Positions 39,849-48,194 are shown, counted from the stretch's first letter. The stretch: DNA of 64,000 nt from SVQP01 sp045652835 (GCA_045652835.1 JAZOLE010000129.1:1-64000), one strand, 5' to 3'. Numbers and translations: made by a program. Notes: a model not told the origin generated them from the sequence alone.

Positions 39849-41620
39849 AAACATTAGGACGCTTTCTCTTAGCCGTTTTAGGCGCTTCCCTGCTTTGCAC
39901 GGGGCTTGCCTTGCCCATTTCTGCCACATCCGAGCAAGCAGACCCCTATACCCAATCGCTGATCGACAAGGGCTTTCCCGCCTCCTATGCCGAAAAGCTG
40001 ACCGCTCTGCACGCGCTGCACCCCACGTGGGAATTTGAGCCGCTGCTTGTGAGCGAGATGAAGGAGCAATATACTTGGGAATACGTGCTTTTGCAGGAAA
40101 CCGACAATCCCAAGCGAAACCTGATCAACAAGGGCAACGCCTACATTCCCTACCGCCACGCTACCAATACCGAGCTTTACGATTCGGGATGGTATCAGGC
40201 ATCCTACGAGGCGGTCTCCTACTTTATGGATCCCGAAAATTTCCTTAACGAAAAAGACATTTTCATGTTTCAGGACCTTTGCTACTCGGACGCCATTACC
40301 CCTGAAATTGTGGAAAGCGCACTTTCGGGTACGTTTATGGCAAACGCGGTCCTTTACGATGACGTGACCTATGCCGCTTATCTGGTCAAGGTGGGGAAAG
40401 CGCTCAACGTTGACCCCTTGCACCTTGCTGCAAGACTGCGCCAGGAGCAGGGCGTGAGCGGTAACAGCCCCTTGATTAAGGGCGAGTGCGGCGACAAGCT
40501 TTGGTATTATTACTCCAACAAGGTACAATCCGAAGACGGCAAGCAGGTGCTTGCCCCCGATTCGGGGCATTCCGAGTCCTCGCTGACGGCTTACAACGGA
40601 CTTTACAACTACTTTAACATTGGTGCTGCGGGCACGGGATATTTTGCCATTTATCTTGGTGCTATGAAGGAAGCGCAAAAGGGCACCGAGGAAATGGCAG
40701 AGATTTGGGGTGGCAGCAGCGCGTGGGATACCCCCGAAAAGGCAATTTACGGCGGCGCTTACAAGCTGACAAACAAGTACGTAAGCGACTACCAGAACAC
40801 ACTGTACCTGCAAAAATTCAACGTTGATCCCCGTTCCTCGCGTAATTTCTGGGGGCAGTACATGCAAAACGTGGGCGCTTCGGTCAGCGAGGCACGTACC
40901 ATCTTCAATTCTCTGTACACCTCCGAGTGCCTGGAGCTGCCCTATCACTTCTTGATTCCCGTGTACGAGGGCAAACCCGCGGTCAATCCCGACCCAGCAA
41001 ACGGTGCATGCGACACCTATGCAGCAGCCAATACCATGGTGCACGTGGAAACCGTCCTGCGCACGCCTATGTCCACCCAGTCCGTGCTTGACGCCATTAC
41101 CACCAAGTCCTTGACCATGGTGGAGGGCGAGCCCATCACGCTGACACTGAACGCACACGCCTCGCGCGGCTTTGGACGCTATTTCGTGCGTGTAAACGGC
41201 GGTGAGCTGCAAGAGCTGACAAGCGAATACGATAAAGCAGCCAAGCCTGTGCTACTTGAAAAAAACGGTGCGGGCAGATACCCCAACACCGTGTATTTCG
41301 ATTGCTCCACCTTGACCACGGGCGAATACGATCTGCTGATCATCGGACAGCTGGAAAGTCCCGACAAGGCTTGTCCGCATTACGTTCTGGCAAGCATACA
41401 CATGACCGTTGTGCAAGCACCCGAAACCTATGAACCCACCACAACGCAGGAGGAAACATCGTCTATTCAAACGCAATCCCCCACCACAAGCGAAATCGAA
41501 ACCGATTTAAGCACGCAATCCCCCACCGATTCGGATGACGGCTGCCAAGGCACGCTCTGCGGCGCAGCAATTATCGTCATCGCACTCGGTGCATTGGTGA
41601 TCGCCAAGAGAAAGGATTGA
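39845..41620 (+). CDS. Secreted glucosaminidase-like cell-wall protein with C-terminal anchor
   Basis: A 591-residue exported protein with a signal peptide (to about residue 28, LALPISATS). The following ~300 residues resemble endo-beta-N-acetylglucosaminidase/lysozyme-type autolysins, with LNVDPLHLAARLRQEQGV and YNGLYNYFNIGAAGTGYFAIYLGAM (the catalytic Glu would be in RQEQG). A beta-rich domain and a Thr/Gln/Ser stalk follow, then the C-terminal GCQG-hydrophobic-AKRKD anchor. The start at 39845 is set by the ATGA overlap with the GH127 gene. It probably remodels peptidoglycan. Confidence 0.72.
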   Translation: MKTLGRFLLAVLGASLLCTGLALPISATSEQADPYTQSLIDKGFPASYAEKLTALHALHPTWEFEPLLVSEMKEQYTWEYVLLQETDNPKRNLINKGNAYIPYRHATNTELYDSGWYQASYEAVSYFMDPENFLNEKDIFMFQDLCYSDAITPEIVESALSGTFMANAVLYDDVTYAAYLVKVGKALNVDPLHLAARLRQEQGVSGNSPLIKGECGDKLWYYYSNKVQSEDGKQVLAPDSGHSESSLTAYNGLYNYFNIGAAGTGYFAIYLGAMKEAQKGTEEMAEIWGGSSAWDTPEKAIYGGAYKLTNKYVSDYQNTLYLQKFNVDPRSSRNFWGQYMQNVGASVSEARTIFNSLYTSECLELPYHFLIPVYEGKPAVNPDPANGACDTYAAANTMVHVETVLRTPMSTQSVLDAITTKSLTMVEGEPITLTLNAHASRGFGRYFVRVNGGELQELTSEYDKAAKPVLLEKNGAGRYPNTVYFDCSTLTTGEYDLLIIGQLESPDKACPHYVLASIHMTVVQAPETYEPTTTQEETSSIQTQSPTTSEIETDLSTQSPTDSDDGCQGTLCGAAIIVIALGALVIAKRKD

Positions 41621-41634
41621 TTTCCCCTATATAA

Positions 41635-41670
41635 AAACCGTTGCTCCCGTCAAGGGGGCAACGGTTTTTT
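41635..41670 (+). terminator. Terminator of the GH127/glucosaminidase operon
   Basis: AAACCGTTGCTCCC paired with GGGGGCAACGGTTT and followed by a T-run. Confidence 0.88.
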
Positions 41671-41715
41671 CATCTTCCCTTTTCTCAAATTTTTTAACTT
41701 TTTTTCAAAAATAGC

Positions 41716-41740
41716 AGAACTTTTTGCAAAAAAATGCGTC
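41716..41740 (+). promoter_or_regulatory. ECF-sigma-like promoter of the GntR/ABC cassette
   Basis: AGAAC (41716-41720), 16 bp (TTTTTGCAAAAAAATG), CGTC (41737-41740) then TATATAGGTGAG. It is the best-formed member of a four-site family. Confidence 0.6.
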
Positions 41741-41775
41741 TATATAGGTGAGCGACATTTTTTGGTGCAAACCTA

Positions 41776-41825
41776 TTGACAAACAGAGAAAAATGTTGTA
41801 TGATTGTATTAGTACAATGGTACAA
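41776..41825 (+). promoter_or_regulatory. Sigma-A promoter with GntR operator
   Basis: TTGACA (41776-41781), 17 bp, TATGAT (41799-41804), followed at 41809-41825 by the dyad TTAGTACAATGGTACAA. YtrA-type GntR repressors bind similar GTAC dyads in front of their own operons, so autorepression is likely. Confidence 0.7.
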
Positions 41826-41851
41826 CAAACAAGAAAGGAAGGGATGCAACC

Positions 41852-42217
41852 GTGACAATGCTCACCCCACAGGCATCTGTATCGCAGCAGCTGCTGCACA
41901 AATACCGCCTGGACATCATTAGCGGCAAATACCCCACAGGCAGCCAGTTCCCCACCGTGCGTGCCTTGGCATACGAGGAATCGGTCAACCCCAACACCAT
42001 GCAAAGGGTGCTGACGCTGCTGGAGCAGGACGGGCTTTTGATCAGCCACAGCACACGCGGCAGATTCGTTACCGAGGATGATGCCGTGATTTCACACGTG
42101 CGACTGCTCTTGCAGACCGAATACCTGAAAAGCGCAAGAGAGCAAGCCGCAAAGCTTGGCATTACCAAGCAGCAATTCATGCAATTTTTACAGGAAAGCG
42201 AGGAAACAGACACATGA
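41852..42217 (+). CDS. GntR-family regulator, YtrA type
   Basis: A 121-residue short GntR regulator. The winged HTH is YRLDIISGKYPTGSQFPTVRALAYEESVNPNTMQRVLTLLEQDGLL, followed by a short helical dimerisation tail instead of a ligand-binding domain, which defines the YtrA subfamily. These repress adjacent ABC transporter operons until cell-wall antibiotic stress. The start is GTG at 41852 with AAGGAAGGG upstream (ATG at 41858 is possible). Its stop overlaps the ATPase start as ATGA. Confidence 0.92.
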   Translation: MTMLTPQASVSQQLLHKYRLDIISGKYPTGSQFPTVRALAYEESVNPNTMQRVLTLLEQDGLLISHSTRGRFVTEDDAVISHVRLLLQTEYLKSAREQAAKLGITKQQFMQFLQESEETDT

Positions 42218-42930
42218 GCCAACCTATCTTAGTTTGCGAAAAGCTTTGCAAAAGCTATAAAAAGAACGTGCCCGTGCTGAATGAACTCGACTTCACGGTC
42301 GAACCCGGCAGGATCGTGGGTCTGCTTGGTCCCAACGGCTGTGGCAAGTCTACCCTGCTTAAGCTGGTCTCGGGTCTTCTGACCCCCAACAGCGGCACGA
42401 TCTTGATTTGCGGCGAGCAAAGAAGCGAGAAAAGCAACGCGCTGATCTCGTTCTTGCCCGAAAGACCCTATTTTTCGTCTTCCATGACAGTCAACGCCAT
42501 GATGGACTATTTTGAAGATTTTTACGAGGACTTTGACCGCTCACTTTGCGAGGTGATGCTCAAGGATCTTTCGATTGACCCCAAGGCGCGTATGCGTACA
42601 CTGTCCAAGGGTACCAAGGAAAAGGTACAGCTTGTGCTTGTCATGGCACGCCGCGCAAAGCTTTACCTGCTCGACGAGCCGATCGGCGGCGTTGACCCCG
42701 CGGCACGTGATTACATTCTCAAAACCATCATAGGCAACTACAATCCCGAGGCATCGGTCATTATCACCACGCACCTGATCGCAGACGTGGAGGGCGTGCT
42801 GGACGACTTCGCCTTTGTGGACAACGGCAAAATTGCCATGTCGGGCAACGCCGACGAAGCGCGTGAGCAGCACGGCAAGAGCCTTGATGAGCTTTTCAGG
42901 GAGGTGTTCAGATGTTCAAGAAATGCTTAA
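42214..42930 (+). CDS. ABC transporter ATP-binding protein
   Basis: A 238-residue ABC ATPase with Walker A GPNGCGKST (39-47), signature LSKGTKEKVQLVLV, Walker B LYLLDEPIGGVD and switch His ITTHLI. It is of the YtrB/EcsA type commonly paired with GntR regulators. It overlaps the regulator by four bases and the permease gene by 19, so all three are co-translated. Its substrate may be an antibiotic, peptide or lipid. Confidence 0.93.
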   Translation: MSQPILVCEKLCKSYKKNVPVLNELDFTVEPGRIVGLLGPNGCGKSTLLKLVSGLLTPNSGTILICGEQRSEKSNALISFLPERPYFSSSMTVNAMMDYFEDFYEDFDRSLCEVMLKDLSIDPKARMRTLSKGTKEKVQLVLVMARRAKLYLLDEPIGGVDPAARDYILKTIIGNYNPEASVIITTHLIADVEGVLDDFAFVDNGKIAMSGNADEAREQHGKSLDELFREVFRCSRNA

Positions 42931-43898
42931 AATACGATCTTCGCGCCTTTGGCAAGATCTGGCTGATCGCGGCAGCCGTGGTACTGGCGGTTGCGATTCT
43001 GGGCGGTATCGGCATGGGCAACTTCGTTTATGCTTGTAGCGACTTTGATACCGTTCCCCAATCCGCCAATCCTGATACCACATCCGATTTATGGTTCTTT
43101 ACACAGCTGTTCGTTGGTTTGATCTCGATCTTTGCCGTCTTTTCTGCCGTGACCATTTTCATGCTCGGCACCGAGATCGCGATCTGCCTGCGTTACTACA
43201 ATCACCTGTTCACCGATCAAGGGTATCTGACCTTTACCCTGCCCGTCAAGCGTTCCACGCTGTTTTGGTCGAAAACGGTCAGCGGTTACATGTTTATGGC
43301 AGGCTCGTTTATCATGTACGTCATTGCGCTTACCGTAAGCATGATCGGCGTTGGTGGCGGTGTGATTGCCATTGCGTTCAAGCAAATGATCCTGGAGCAT
43401 GGCATTACGCTTGGGCAGCTGCTGCGTAATCTTTGGACAGAGCTGTGGACCGAACTGACCTTGCGCATGCTGTGGGACGGCATTGTGTACGTTCTCTCGC
43501 AGATCGGCGCACTCAATATCCTGCGCGTTTTCATTTGCGCGTCGCTTTTGTTGATACTGGGACTTGTCTCTCTGTTCACTTCTCTCATGCTCAGCTATGC
43601 CTGCATTACGCTGGGTGCCACCATGTTCCGCAAGCGCAAGCTGCTCAGCGTGCTGGTCACCTATTACATCATCAATAACGTGCTGGCAGTGCCCGCATTG
43701 TATTTTTCCTCCTATTACGGCATGTTTGCAGCTGCAATCGGCGCTGTGGCATTGCCCAAGCTGTTTGAAAATATGCATATCGGCATGAGCGTGATCTATC
43801 TCGGCTTAACCATTGCCATTCTTGCTTCGCTTTGCGTAGGCGTTTCCCTTGCCATCTTTAACCTGACAAGAATTGAGCACAAGCTCAATCTTGCCTGA
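42912..43898 (+). CDS. ABC transporter permease
   Basis: A 328-residue permease with six predicted transmembrane helices (about 16-38, 58-85, 117-145, 192-222, 237-262 and 290-318). The N-terminal KKCLKYDLRAFGK segment is the amphipathic coupling helix usual for ABC-2-type permeases. It partners with the preceding ATPase. The Ser/Asp-rich extracytoplasmic loop after helix 1 has one Cys. No family-specific substrate can be inferred. Confidence 0.88.
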   Translation: MFKKCLKYDLRAFGKIWLIAAAVVLAVAILGGIGMGNFVYACSDFDTVPQSANPDTTSDLWFFTQLFVGLISIFAVFSAVTIFMLGTEIAICLRYYNHLFTDQGYLTFTLPVKRSTLFWSKTVSGYMFMAGSFIMYVIALTVSMIGVGGGVIAIAFKQMILEHGITLGQLLRNLWTELWTELTLRMLWDGIVYVLSQIGALNILRVFICASLLLILGLVSLFTSLMLSYACITLGATMFRKRKLLSVLVTYYIINNVLAVPALYFSSYYGMFAAAIGAVALPKLFENMHIGMSVIYLGLTIAILASLCVGVSLAIFNLTRIEHKLNLA

Positions 43899-43911
43899 TC
43901 GGAGGTGCACT

Positions 43912-44943
43912 ATGAAAAACTTGACTAAGATTTTCGCAACGCTGCTTGCGCTTTGCGCTCTCACTTCCCTTTTGGCGCTTGGAGCACACGCGTTCGGGGA
44001 AACCGAACCCATCGACGAGGTCGAGGGTGAAAAGGTAGACTGGACGTACGATTATACCCAAAACGTGCTTGTGCACGGCGACACCGTGTATGAGGAATAC
44101 TTCATGCCTGCGGGCTTTGATATCTTTGCATGCGAATATACCTACGCGGGCAGCATCACCATGGGTGAATACAGCAGTAGAACCGGTTATGTCAGACAGT
44201 TTATGCCCGACCCCAATATCCCCGAGGTCTACCGTGATATTGCGATCTTGTTTGACCCCAACGTTTCCGAGGACCGCGTTTTTGTCACCGAAAACGGCAA
44301 GGCGATCGTGGACTCTTTTGTTCGCGGTGAATACAGCCATTACCAGTTTGCCAAGGATTACAATACAAGAGCAGTCATTCCCGACGACTATCTCATCGAT
44401 CTGGCAGACAAGCAGCCCAATCTCACCATAGACGTCAGAACCCTGCGCAGCGCAGAGGAATACTTGATCTACGGCATTGACCAAACCGGGCACTTCGCGC
44501 ATATCGTCGGTGCTATTTATGAAACCTTGAACGGAAACGGCTACGTATACGTACACTTCGATGGATTGGAAAGCAACTATCTGGATGCAGACGGCATGCT
44601 TTCGTTCAGACAAGGCGAGGTGCCTGCCTATACGGTCAGCACAAGCAAAGTCACCGATCTGCTCGTTAGCTCGGTGTATACGCCCAACCGATATATAAGC
44701 CAAAACACCTTTAAAGATGATATCAATATGGATCAGACCCCTGCGCTGATCATTTTCGCGATCATGATGTCACCTTATCTGTTCATCGCGCCGATTCTGC
44801 TGCTGGCTTTGGGCATCGTGCTGCGCTCGATCAAAAAGATCCCCGGCAGAAAGCGTTGGAATGCACTCATCCTGCTCTCCTCTCTGTGGCTGCTCTGCTC
44901 GCTTGCCATCACAGTGCTTTGCATTGTGGCGATACTCATTTAA
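43912..44943 (+). CDS. Exported membrane-anchored protein, unknown function
   Basis: A 343-residue protein. The signal peptide ends near ALGAHAFG (about residue 26). The extracellular domain (about 27-270) is acidic and rich in Tyr and Asp. Two transmembrane helices close it (about 276-300 and 312-340, MMSPYLFIAPILLLALGIVL and LILLSSLWLLCSLAITVLC). GGAGG lies six bases before the ATG at 43912, 13 bp after the permease stop. It looks like an accessory subunit or sensor of the ABC system. No family is recognised. Confidence 0.75.
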   Translation: MKNLTKIFATLLALCALTSLLALGAHAFGETEPIDEVEGEKVDWTYDYTQNVLVHGDTVYEEYFMPAGFDIFACEYTYAGSITMGEYSSRTGYVRQFMPDPNIPEVYRDIAILFDPNVSEDRVFVTENGKAIVDSFVRGEYSHYQFAKDYNTRAVIPDDYLIDLADKQPNLTIDVRTLRSAEEYLIYGIDQTGHFAHIVGAIYETLNGNGYVYVHFDGLESNYLDADGMLSFRQGEVPAYTVSTSKVTDLLVSSVYTPNRYISQNTFKDDINMDQTPALIIFAIMMSPYLFIAPILLLALGIVLRSIKKIPGRKRWNALILLSSLWLLCSLAITVLCIVAILI

Positions 44944-44947
44944 GCGT

Positions 44948-45529
44948 ATGAAGCAAGACAAAATTTGTAAGGGGTACGTCATACCCTATAATGCGTTTTG
45001 TTATTTTGCAATTTCCTTGATATTCATGGTATGCTTTGTCAGCTGTGCAATATTTTTCGCATCTTATACAATAATTGCAGTCATCAGCGTTGCTCTTGCA
45101 CTGCTGTGCTGCCTGATCCCCCTTGTGGGATTGGCATTTGACAAAACCGCCATGCGGTATAGCATCACCGATGCATACGTGCAAAGCCGCAACTTGTTTT
45201 GCACACGCTGTCGGCTGGAGGATAGCGAGGTCAGGCAAATTGAGCTACAGTGGGCAAGAGAGATTTGGAAGGATTTCGTCACTCAGGACGCCATTTATCT
45301 TGTCTGCTCGGATAAATATTATGCGCAAGTCAAGTACATTGCATTGAAATATCACCGCAAAAACCAAGTAGTTGTGCACATTACACGCAAGAACTTCCCT
45401 GCCGTGCAGGAGTATTTGCAGCGTATGGGAATTTTCGAACATGATGTTAACTATGACGCACTGGTGCAAATATTGCAATGCGCACCCCAAGTCTACCGCC
45501 GCACTGACGGTGAGTGGAAACAAAAATAA
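44948..45529 (+). CDS. Two-helix membrane protein with PH-like cytosolic domain
   Basis: A 193-residue protein. Two helices (about 16-40 and 42-66) are followed by a domain whose MRYSITDAYVQSRNLFCTRCRLEDSEVRQIEL pattern resembles bacterial PH-type domains. The start at 44948 follows the previous stop by 4 bp; no strong ribosome-binding site is seen, so coupling is likely. It shares its general layout with the protein at 62093. Function unknown. Confidence 0.7.
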   Translation: MKQDKICKGYVIPYNAFCYFAISLIFMVCFVSCAIFFASYTIIAVISVALALLCCLIPLVGLAFDKTAMRYSITDAYVQSRNLFCTRCRLEDSEVRQIELQWAREIWKDFVTQDAIYLVCSDKYYAQVKYIALKYHRKNQVVVHITRKNFPAVQEYLQRMGIFEHDVNYDALVQILQCAPQVYRRTDGEWKQK

Positions 45530-45548
45530 GATTTTTTGGAGAAACGAT

Positions 45549-46007
45549 ATGAAACGTTATTTATGTATTGGTTTGTTGTTCGTTCTATGCCTTGGTATGG
45601 TTGCCTGCGGACAGATCGAGGACACCAACGGCGCGGATGATTTTTCGCTGGTTACCATTACGCAAAAAGATCTGGTCGGCAGCGGCTTCTCATCCAAAAC
45701 CATGTCCGCCCGTTTGGACATCAACGGCAAGATCGAATACTCGGTCGGCAAGTTCTCGGGCGTTGAGGTAGTCGAAGAGGTGCGCGTCAAGCAAGGCGCA
45801 AGCAGCGTCACCTTTGCCGTCAATACCACGTTGGAGTCGGGCAATCTGTACGTGTACGTGCGTCATGACGGTCAGATCGTGGGCGAGCTTGCCATCGGGC
45901 AGAACGACACGGTAACGCTGGAAAACCCGCCCGCAGGCAAATATGAGCTTTGCACCGCAGGTGAGAGCGCGAAATTCAAGCTGGTCATTGAGATCACGCA
46001 GAATTAA
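45549..46007 (+). CDS. Small lipoprotein of the cassette, copy 1
   Basis: A 152-residue lipoprotein with lipobox MVAC (Cys20). The mature part begins DTNGADDFSLVTITQ, contains a KFSGVEVVEEVRVKQG core and ends in PAGKYELCTAGESAKFKLVIEI. It is a paralogue of the protein at 46564, which shares DTNG..F.L.TIT, SFSGV and AGESA at the same positions. GGAG lies seven bases before the ATG. No known family. Confidence 0.75.
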   Translation: MKRYLCIGLLFVLCLGMVACGQIEDTNGADDFSLVTITQKDLVGSGFSSKTMSARLDINGKIEYSVGKFSGVEVVEEVRVKQGASSVTFAVNTTLESGNLYVYVRHDGQIVGELAIGQNDTVTLENPPAGKYELCTAGESAKFKLVIEITQN

Positions 46008-46017
46008 AGGAGATAGC

Positions 46018-46242
46018 ATGAAAAACACCAACACCTGCCCCAAGTGCGGCAAACACGATATCGTGCGCTTTGACGGCTTTGCAGGTCCTTACGGCTCGGG
46101 CAACCATATCATGTTGGGCGCCACAGTGTTTTCGGCGGTCAACGTTAACCGCTACGTTTGCCTGAATTGCGGCTTTAGCGAGGAATGGATCGACACCTGC
46201 GACCTTGATAAGCTGGAAAAGAGTAAAAAGGCGAAGAGATAA
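46018..46242 (+). CDS. Small zinc-ribbon protein
   Basis: A 74-residue protein with two CxxC knuckles, CPKCGKHDIVRF and RYVCLNCGFSEEW, and a basic tail KLEKSKKAKR. Such ribbons bind zinc and often mediate protein or nucleic-acid contacts. AAAGGAG lies just upstream. It lies 10 bp after the lipoprotein gene and 4 bp before the next. The DNA of its last codons is duplicated at 47097-47118. Confidence 0.8.
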   Translation: MKNTNTCPKCGKHDIVRFDGFAGPYGSGNHIMLGATVFSAVNVNRYVCLNCGFSEEWIDTCDLDKLEKSKKAKR

Positions 46243-46243
46243 A
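46222..46243 (+). repeat. 22-bp direct repeat, copy 1
   Basis: AGTAAAAAGGCGAAGAGATA plus two A, covering the last codons and stop of the zinc-ribbon gene. It is identical to 47097-47118. Confidence 0.85.
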
Positions 46244-46246
46244 TAC

Positions 46247-46543
46247 ATGAACAAATTTCAAAAAATCGAATTATGGTTATGTCTGATTCCAGGACTTTCC
46301 ACACTCTTTATTGCGTTTGCGACCATGTTTATCATCAAAAAGCATCCGCATCGATTTCTGCATTGGGCATTGTTCGCACTCATATTCTTCGGTGGCGGCT
46401 TTGTTGCTTTCGCACTTCCTCAGGCGATCTTGTGGAGCGGCATTGCAGCATTGGAATACCTGCTGCAATGGTGCATCTTAACCATTGTCAACGTACTGTT
46501 TATTGAGCTGCAAAAAAAATGTATTGCCGCGCGTAACCAGTAA
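46247..46543 (+). CDS. Small three-helix membrane protein of the cassette
   Basis: A 98-residue membrane protein with three hydrophobic segments (about 10-30, 38-58 and 62-88). The ATG at 46247 is 4 bp after the zinc-ribbon stop, with AAGGCGAAGAGAT as a weak ribosome-binding site. No family is recognised. Position suggests an accessory membrane component. Confidence 0.68.
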   Translation: MNKFQKIELWLCLIPGLSTLFIAFATMFIIKKHPHRFLHWALFALIFFGGGFVAFALPQAILWSGIAALEYLLQWCILTIVNVLFIELQKKCIAARNQ

Positions 46544-46563
46544 GCCCGCGAAAGGAGCTATGT

Positions 46564-47094
46564 ATGAAAAAGCCATTTGTCTTGTTCACTATAATTGCAT
46601 CTGCGATCATTGCACTGATTATGATTTTCTCCACTATTTGGTCAGTTGAGAAAAACACCATACCGGATACCAACGGTACAGAAAATTTTGCACTTGCCAC
46701 CATAACCATAGAGCAAATTGTCAATAAAGAGCTCGGGTCTTACCAAAAACTCTCGGGTTGCAAAGGCACGGGAGAGCAAACCAACGTGCGCGACAACAGA
46801 AAAGAATACGACTACACGAAAATGAGCGCGTATGCCAAGTCATTCTCCGGCGTAGACGAGTTGCAGGTTACCATCACCAAGCATAACGTACTCACGTTGG
46901 ATATTGAAAGCACGGTCACGTCGGGCAATTACGCCATCATCATTCTGATTGACGGTGAGTTGCACAGCGAGGTGCCGATCAATCAAAGCACACAAATCAC
47001 GCTGACCGACATTGCAAACAAAACCGTGATTGTTCGTATGGCAGGAGAATCTGCCGAGTATGATGCAGTCGTCACCCGCGTCTTTGGCAAGTAA
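46564..47094 (+). CDS. Signal-anchored paralogue of the cassette lipoprotein, copy 2
   Basis: A 176-residue protein with an N-terminal hydrophobic segment (about 5-28) but no lipobox Cys. The rest aligns with the lipoprotein at 45549: DTNGTENFALATITIEQ, SFSGVDELQVTIT, SGNYAIIILIDGEL and RMAGESAEYDAVV. It differs by an extra Lys/Gly/Asn-rich segment (about 57-80) and by loss of lipidation. AAAGGAG precedes the ATG. Duplication and change of anchoring are inferred from the alignment. Confidence 0.75.
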   Translation: MKKPFVLFTIIASAIIALIMIFSTIWSVEKNTIPDTNGTENFALATITIEQIVNKELGSYQKLSGCKGTGEQTNVRDNRKEYDYTKMSAYAKSFSGVDELQVTITKHNVLTLDIESTVTSGNYAIIILIDGELHSEVPINQSTQITLTDIANKTVIVRMAGESAEYDAVVTRVFGK

Positions 47095-47096
47095 CA

Positions 47097-47118
47097 AGTA
47101 AAAAGGCGAAGAGATAAA
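47097..47118 (+). repeat. 22-bp direct repeat, copy 2
   Basis: Exact copy of 46222-46243 between the paralogous gene and the last cassette gene. Here it is non-coding, consistent with a leftover of a tandem duplication. Confidence 0.85.
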
Positions 47119-47125
47119 AACAGAT

Positions 47126-47458
47126 ATGGATGACTTATTGGAACTCTTATTAGATATTTTCATAGGCATTTTCGCGGATAGTCCAAGTGCAGAAAAGTTG
47201 TTCTTGAATTGTTCCCTGTACCCGTTTTTCCCTAAAAAAGAACGTTCGGAAGAGATGGATGGGTTTCTGCGATTTGTCGGCTACATACCTGCATTTATTG
47301 CCCTGCTTGCCATGCTCTCCCCGATCTTTTACATCATTGTAAGCCTTGACCTTGATTTTTCGCGAAACACACTCATCGGTTGTTGCATTGCGGCAGCCAT
47401 TGGTCTGTTGTATATCATTGCAGTCGTTGTGAGCAATTTGATTATAAACCGAAAGTGA
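47126..47458 (+). CDS. Small membrane protein, end of the cassette
   Basis: A 110-residue protein with an acidic amphipathic N terminus (MDDLLELLLDIFIGIFADS) and two transmembrane helices (about 48-72 and 83-106). It follows the second 22-bp repeat, whose GGCGAAGAGAT serves as its weak ribosome-binding site, as in the 46247 gene. No family is recognised. A terminator follows within 11 bp. Confidence 0.65.
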   Translation: MDDLLELLLDIFIGIFADSPSAEKLFLNCSLYPFFPKKERSEEMDGFLRFVGYIPAFIALLAMLSPIFYIIVSLDLDFSRNTLIGCCIAAAIGLLYIIAVVVSNLIINRK

Positions 47459-47468
47459 CGTCATCCAA

Positions 47469-47502
47469 AAACAGCGCCACCCCATACGGGGTGGCGTTGT
47501 TT
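47469..47502 (+). terminator. Terminator of the GntR/ABC cassette
   Basis: AACAGCGCCACCCC-ATAC-GGGGTGGCGTTGTT followed by TTT. Confidence 0.88.
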
Positions 47503-47546
47503 TTATTGAGTTTGCGCCCAACGAGGAGGAGCAAACTAACTTAAAA

Positions 47547-47577
47547 AAAGAGCCTTCCCTTTCGGGAAAGCTCTTTT
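47547..47577 (-). terminator. Terminator of the pssA operon
   Basis: AAAGAGC(T)TTCCC paired with GGGAA(G)GCTCTTT, one mismatch, with T-run on the minus strand. Confidence 0.8.
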
Positions 47578-47581
47578 ACTT

Positions 47582-48193
47582 TTACTCTTGCGTCTTCTTT
47601 TTCTTTTCTGCGAGCTTGCGGAACAGCTTGGCGATATCCAACTTGGGCACGCGCACGTCGGTGATAAACATCAGACCCACGACCACGGGAAGGACGTGAT
47701 AGATCACGTTCATGACGTTGCCGGGCAGGACAAGGTCAACCAAAAAGCAGGCAGGCATGATGATGGCAGCCGTGGTGACAGGCAAGCCGCGGTAGGATTT
47801 GGCGCAGCCGCCCTCGTTTTGCTGGCGTTTGGTCTCCAGCACGTTGAAGAACGCCAAGCGAATGACCGCGCACAGCACGTAAAACGCCAGGAACGCAACG
47901 CCCCAAACCTCGTCTACGCCGCAAAAATACAGAATGATTGCGGGTACGACGCCAAAGCACACCACGTCGCAAAGAGAATCCAGCTGAATACCAAAATTCT
48001 TCTCGTCCTGCGTTCTGTTCTTCTTGGTACGCGCCACAACGCCGTCAAACATATCGCAAATGCCCGAAATACCCACGCACAAAATCGCCCACATGATCTC
48101 GCCGCTAAAGGCAAGCTTGATGCCGACAATGCCCGAGATCAGGCTCATGTAGGTTAAAATAACCGTATAATCGTATACACCTATGAATTTCAT
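47582..48193 (-). CDS. pssA: CDP-diacylglycerol-serine O-phosphatidyltransferase (PssA)
   Basis: A 203-residue CDP-alcohol phosphatidyltransferase with about six helices. The catalytic motif is CDMFDGVVAR...FGIQLDSLCD, i.e. DX2DGX2AR...GX3DX3D, but with 12 residues instead of eight between AR and G. It makes phosphatidylserine. The C terminus is Lys-rich (EKKKKTQE). The ATG at 48193 is one base after the DUF368 stop. It is the last gene of the MarR-DUF368-pssA operon. Confidence 0.88.
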   Translation of the reverse strand: MKFIGVYDYTVILTYMSLISGIVGIKLAFSGEIMWAILCVGISGICDMFDGVVARTKKNRTQDEKNFGIQLDSLCDVVCFGVVPAIILYFCGVDEVWGVAFLAFYVLCAVIRLAFFNVLETKRQQNEGGCAKSYRGLPVTTAAIIMPACFLVDLVLPGNVMNVIYHVLPVVVGLMFITDVRVPKLDIAKLFRKLAEKKKKTQE

Positions 48194-48194
48194 G

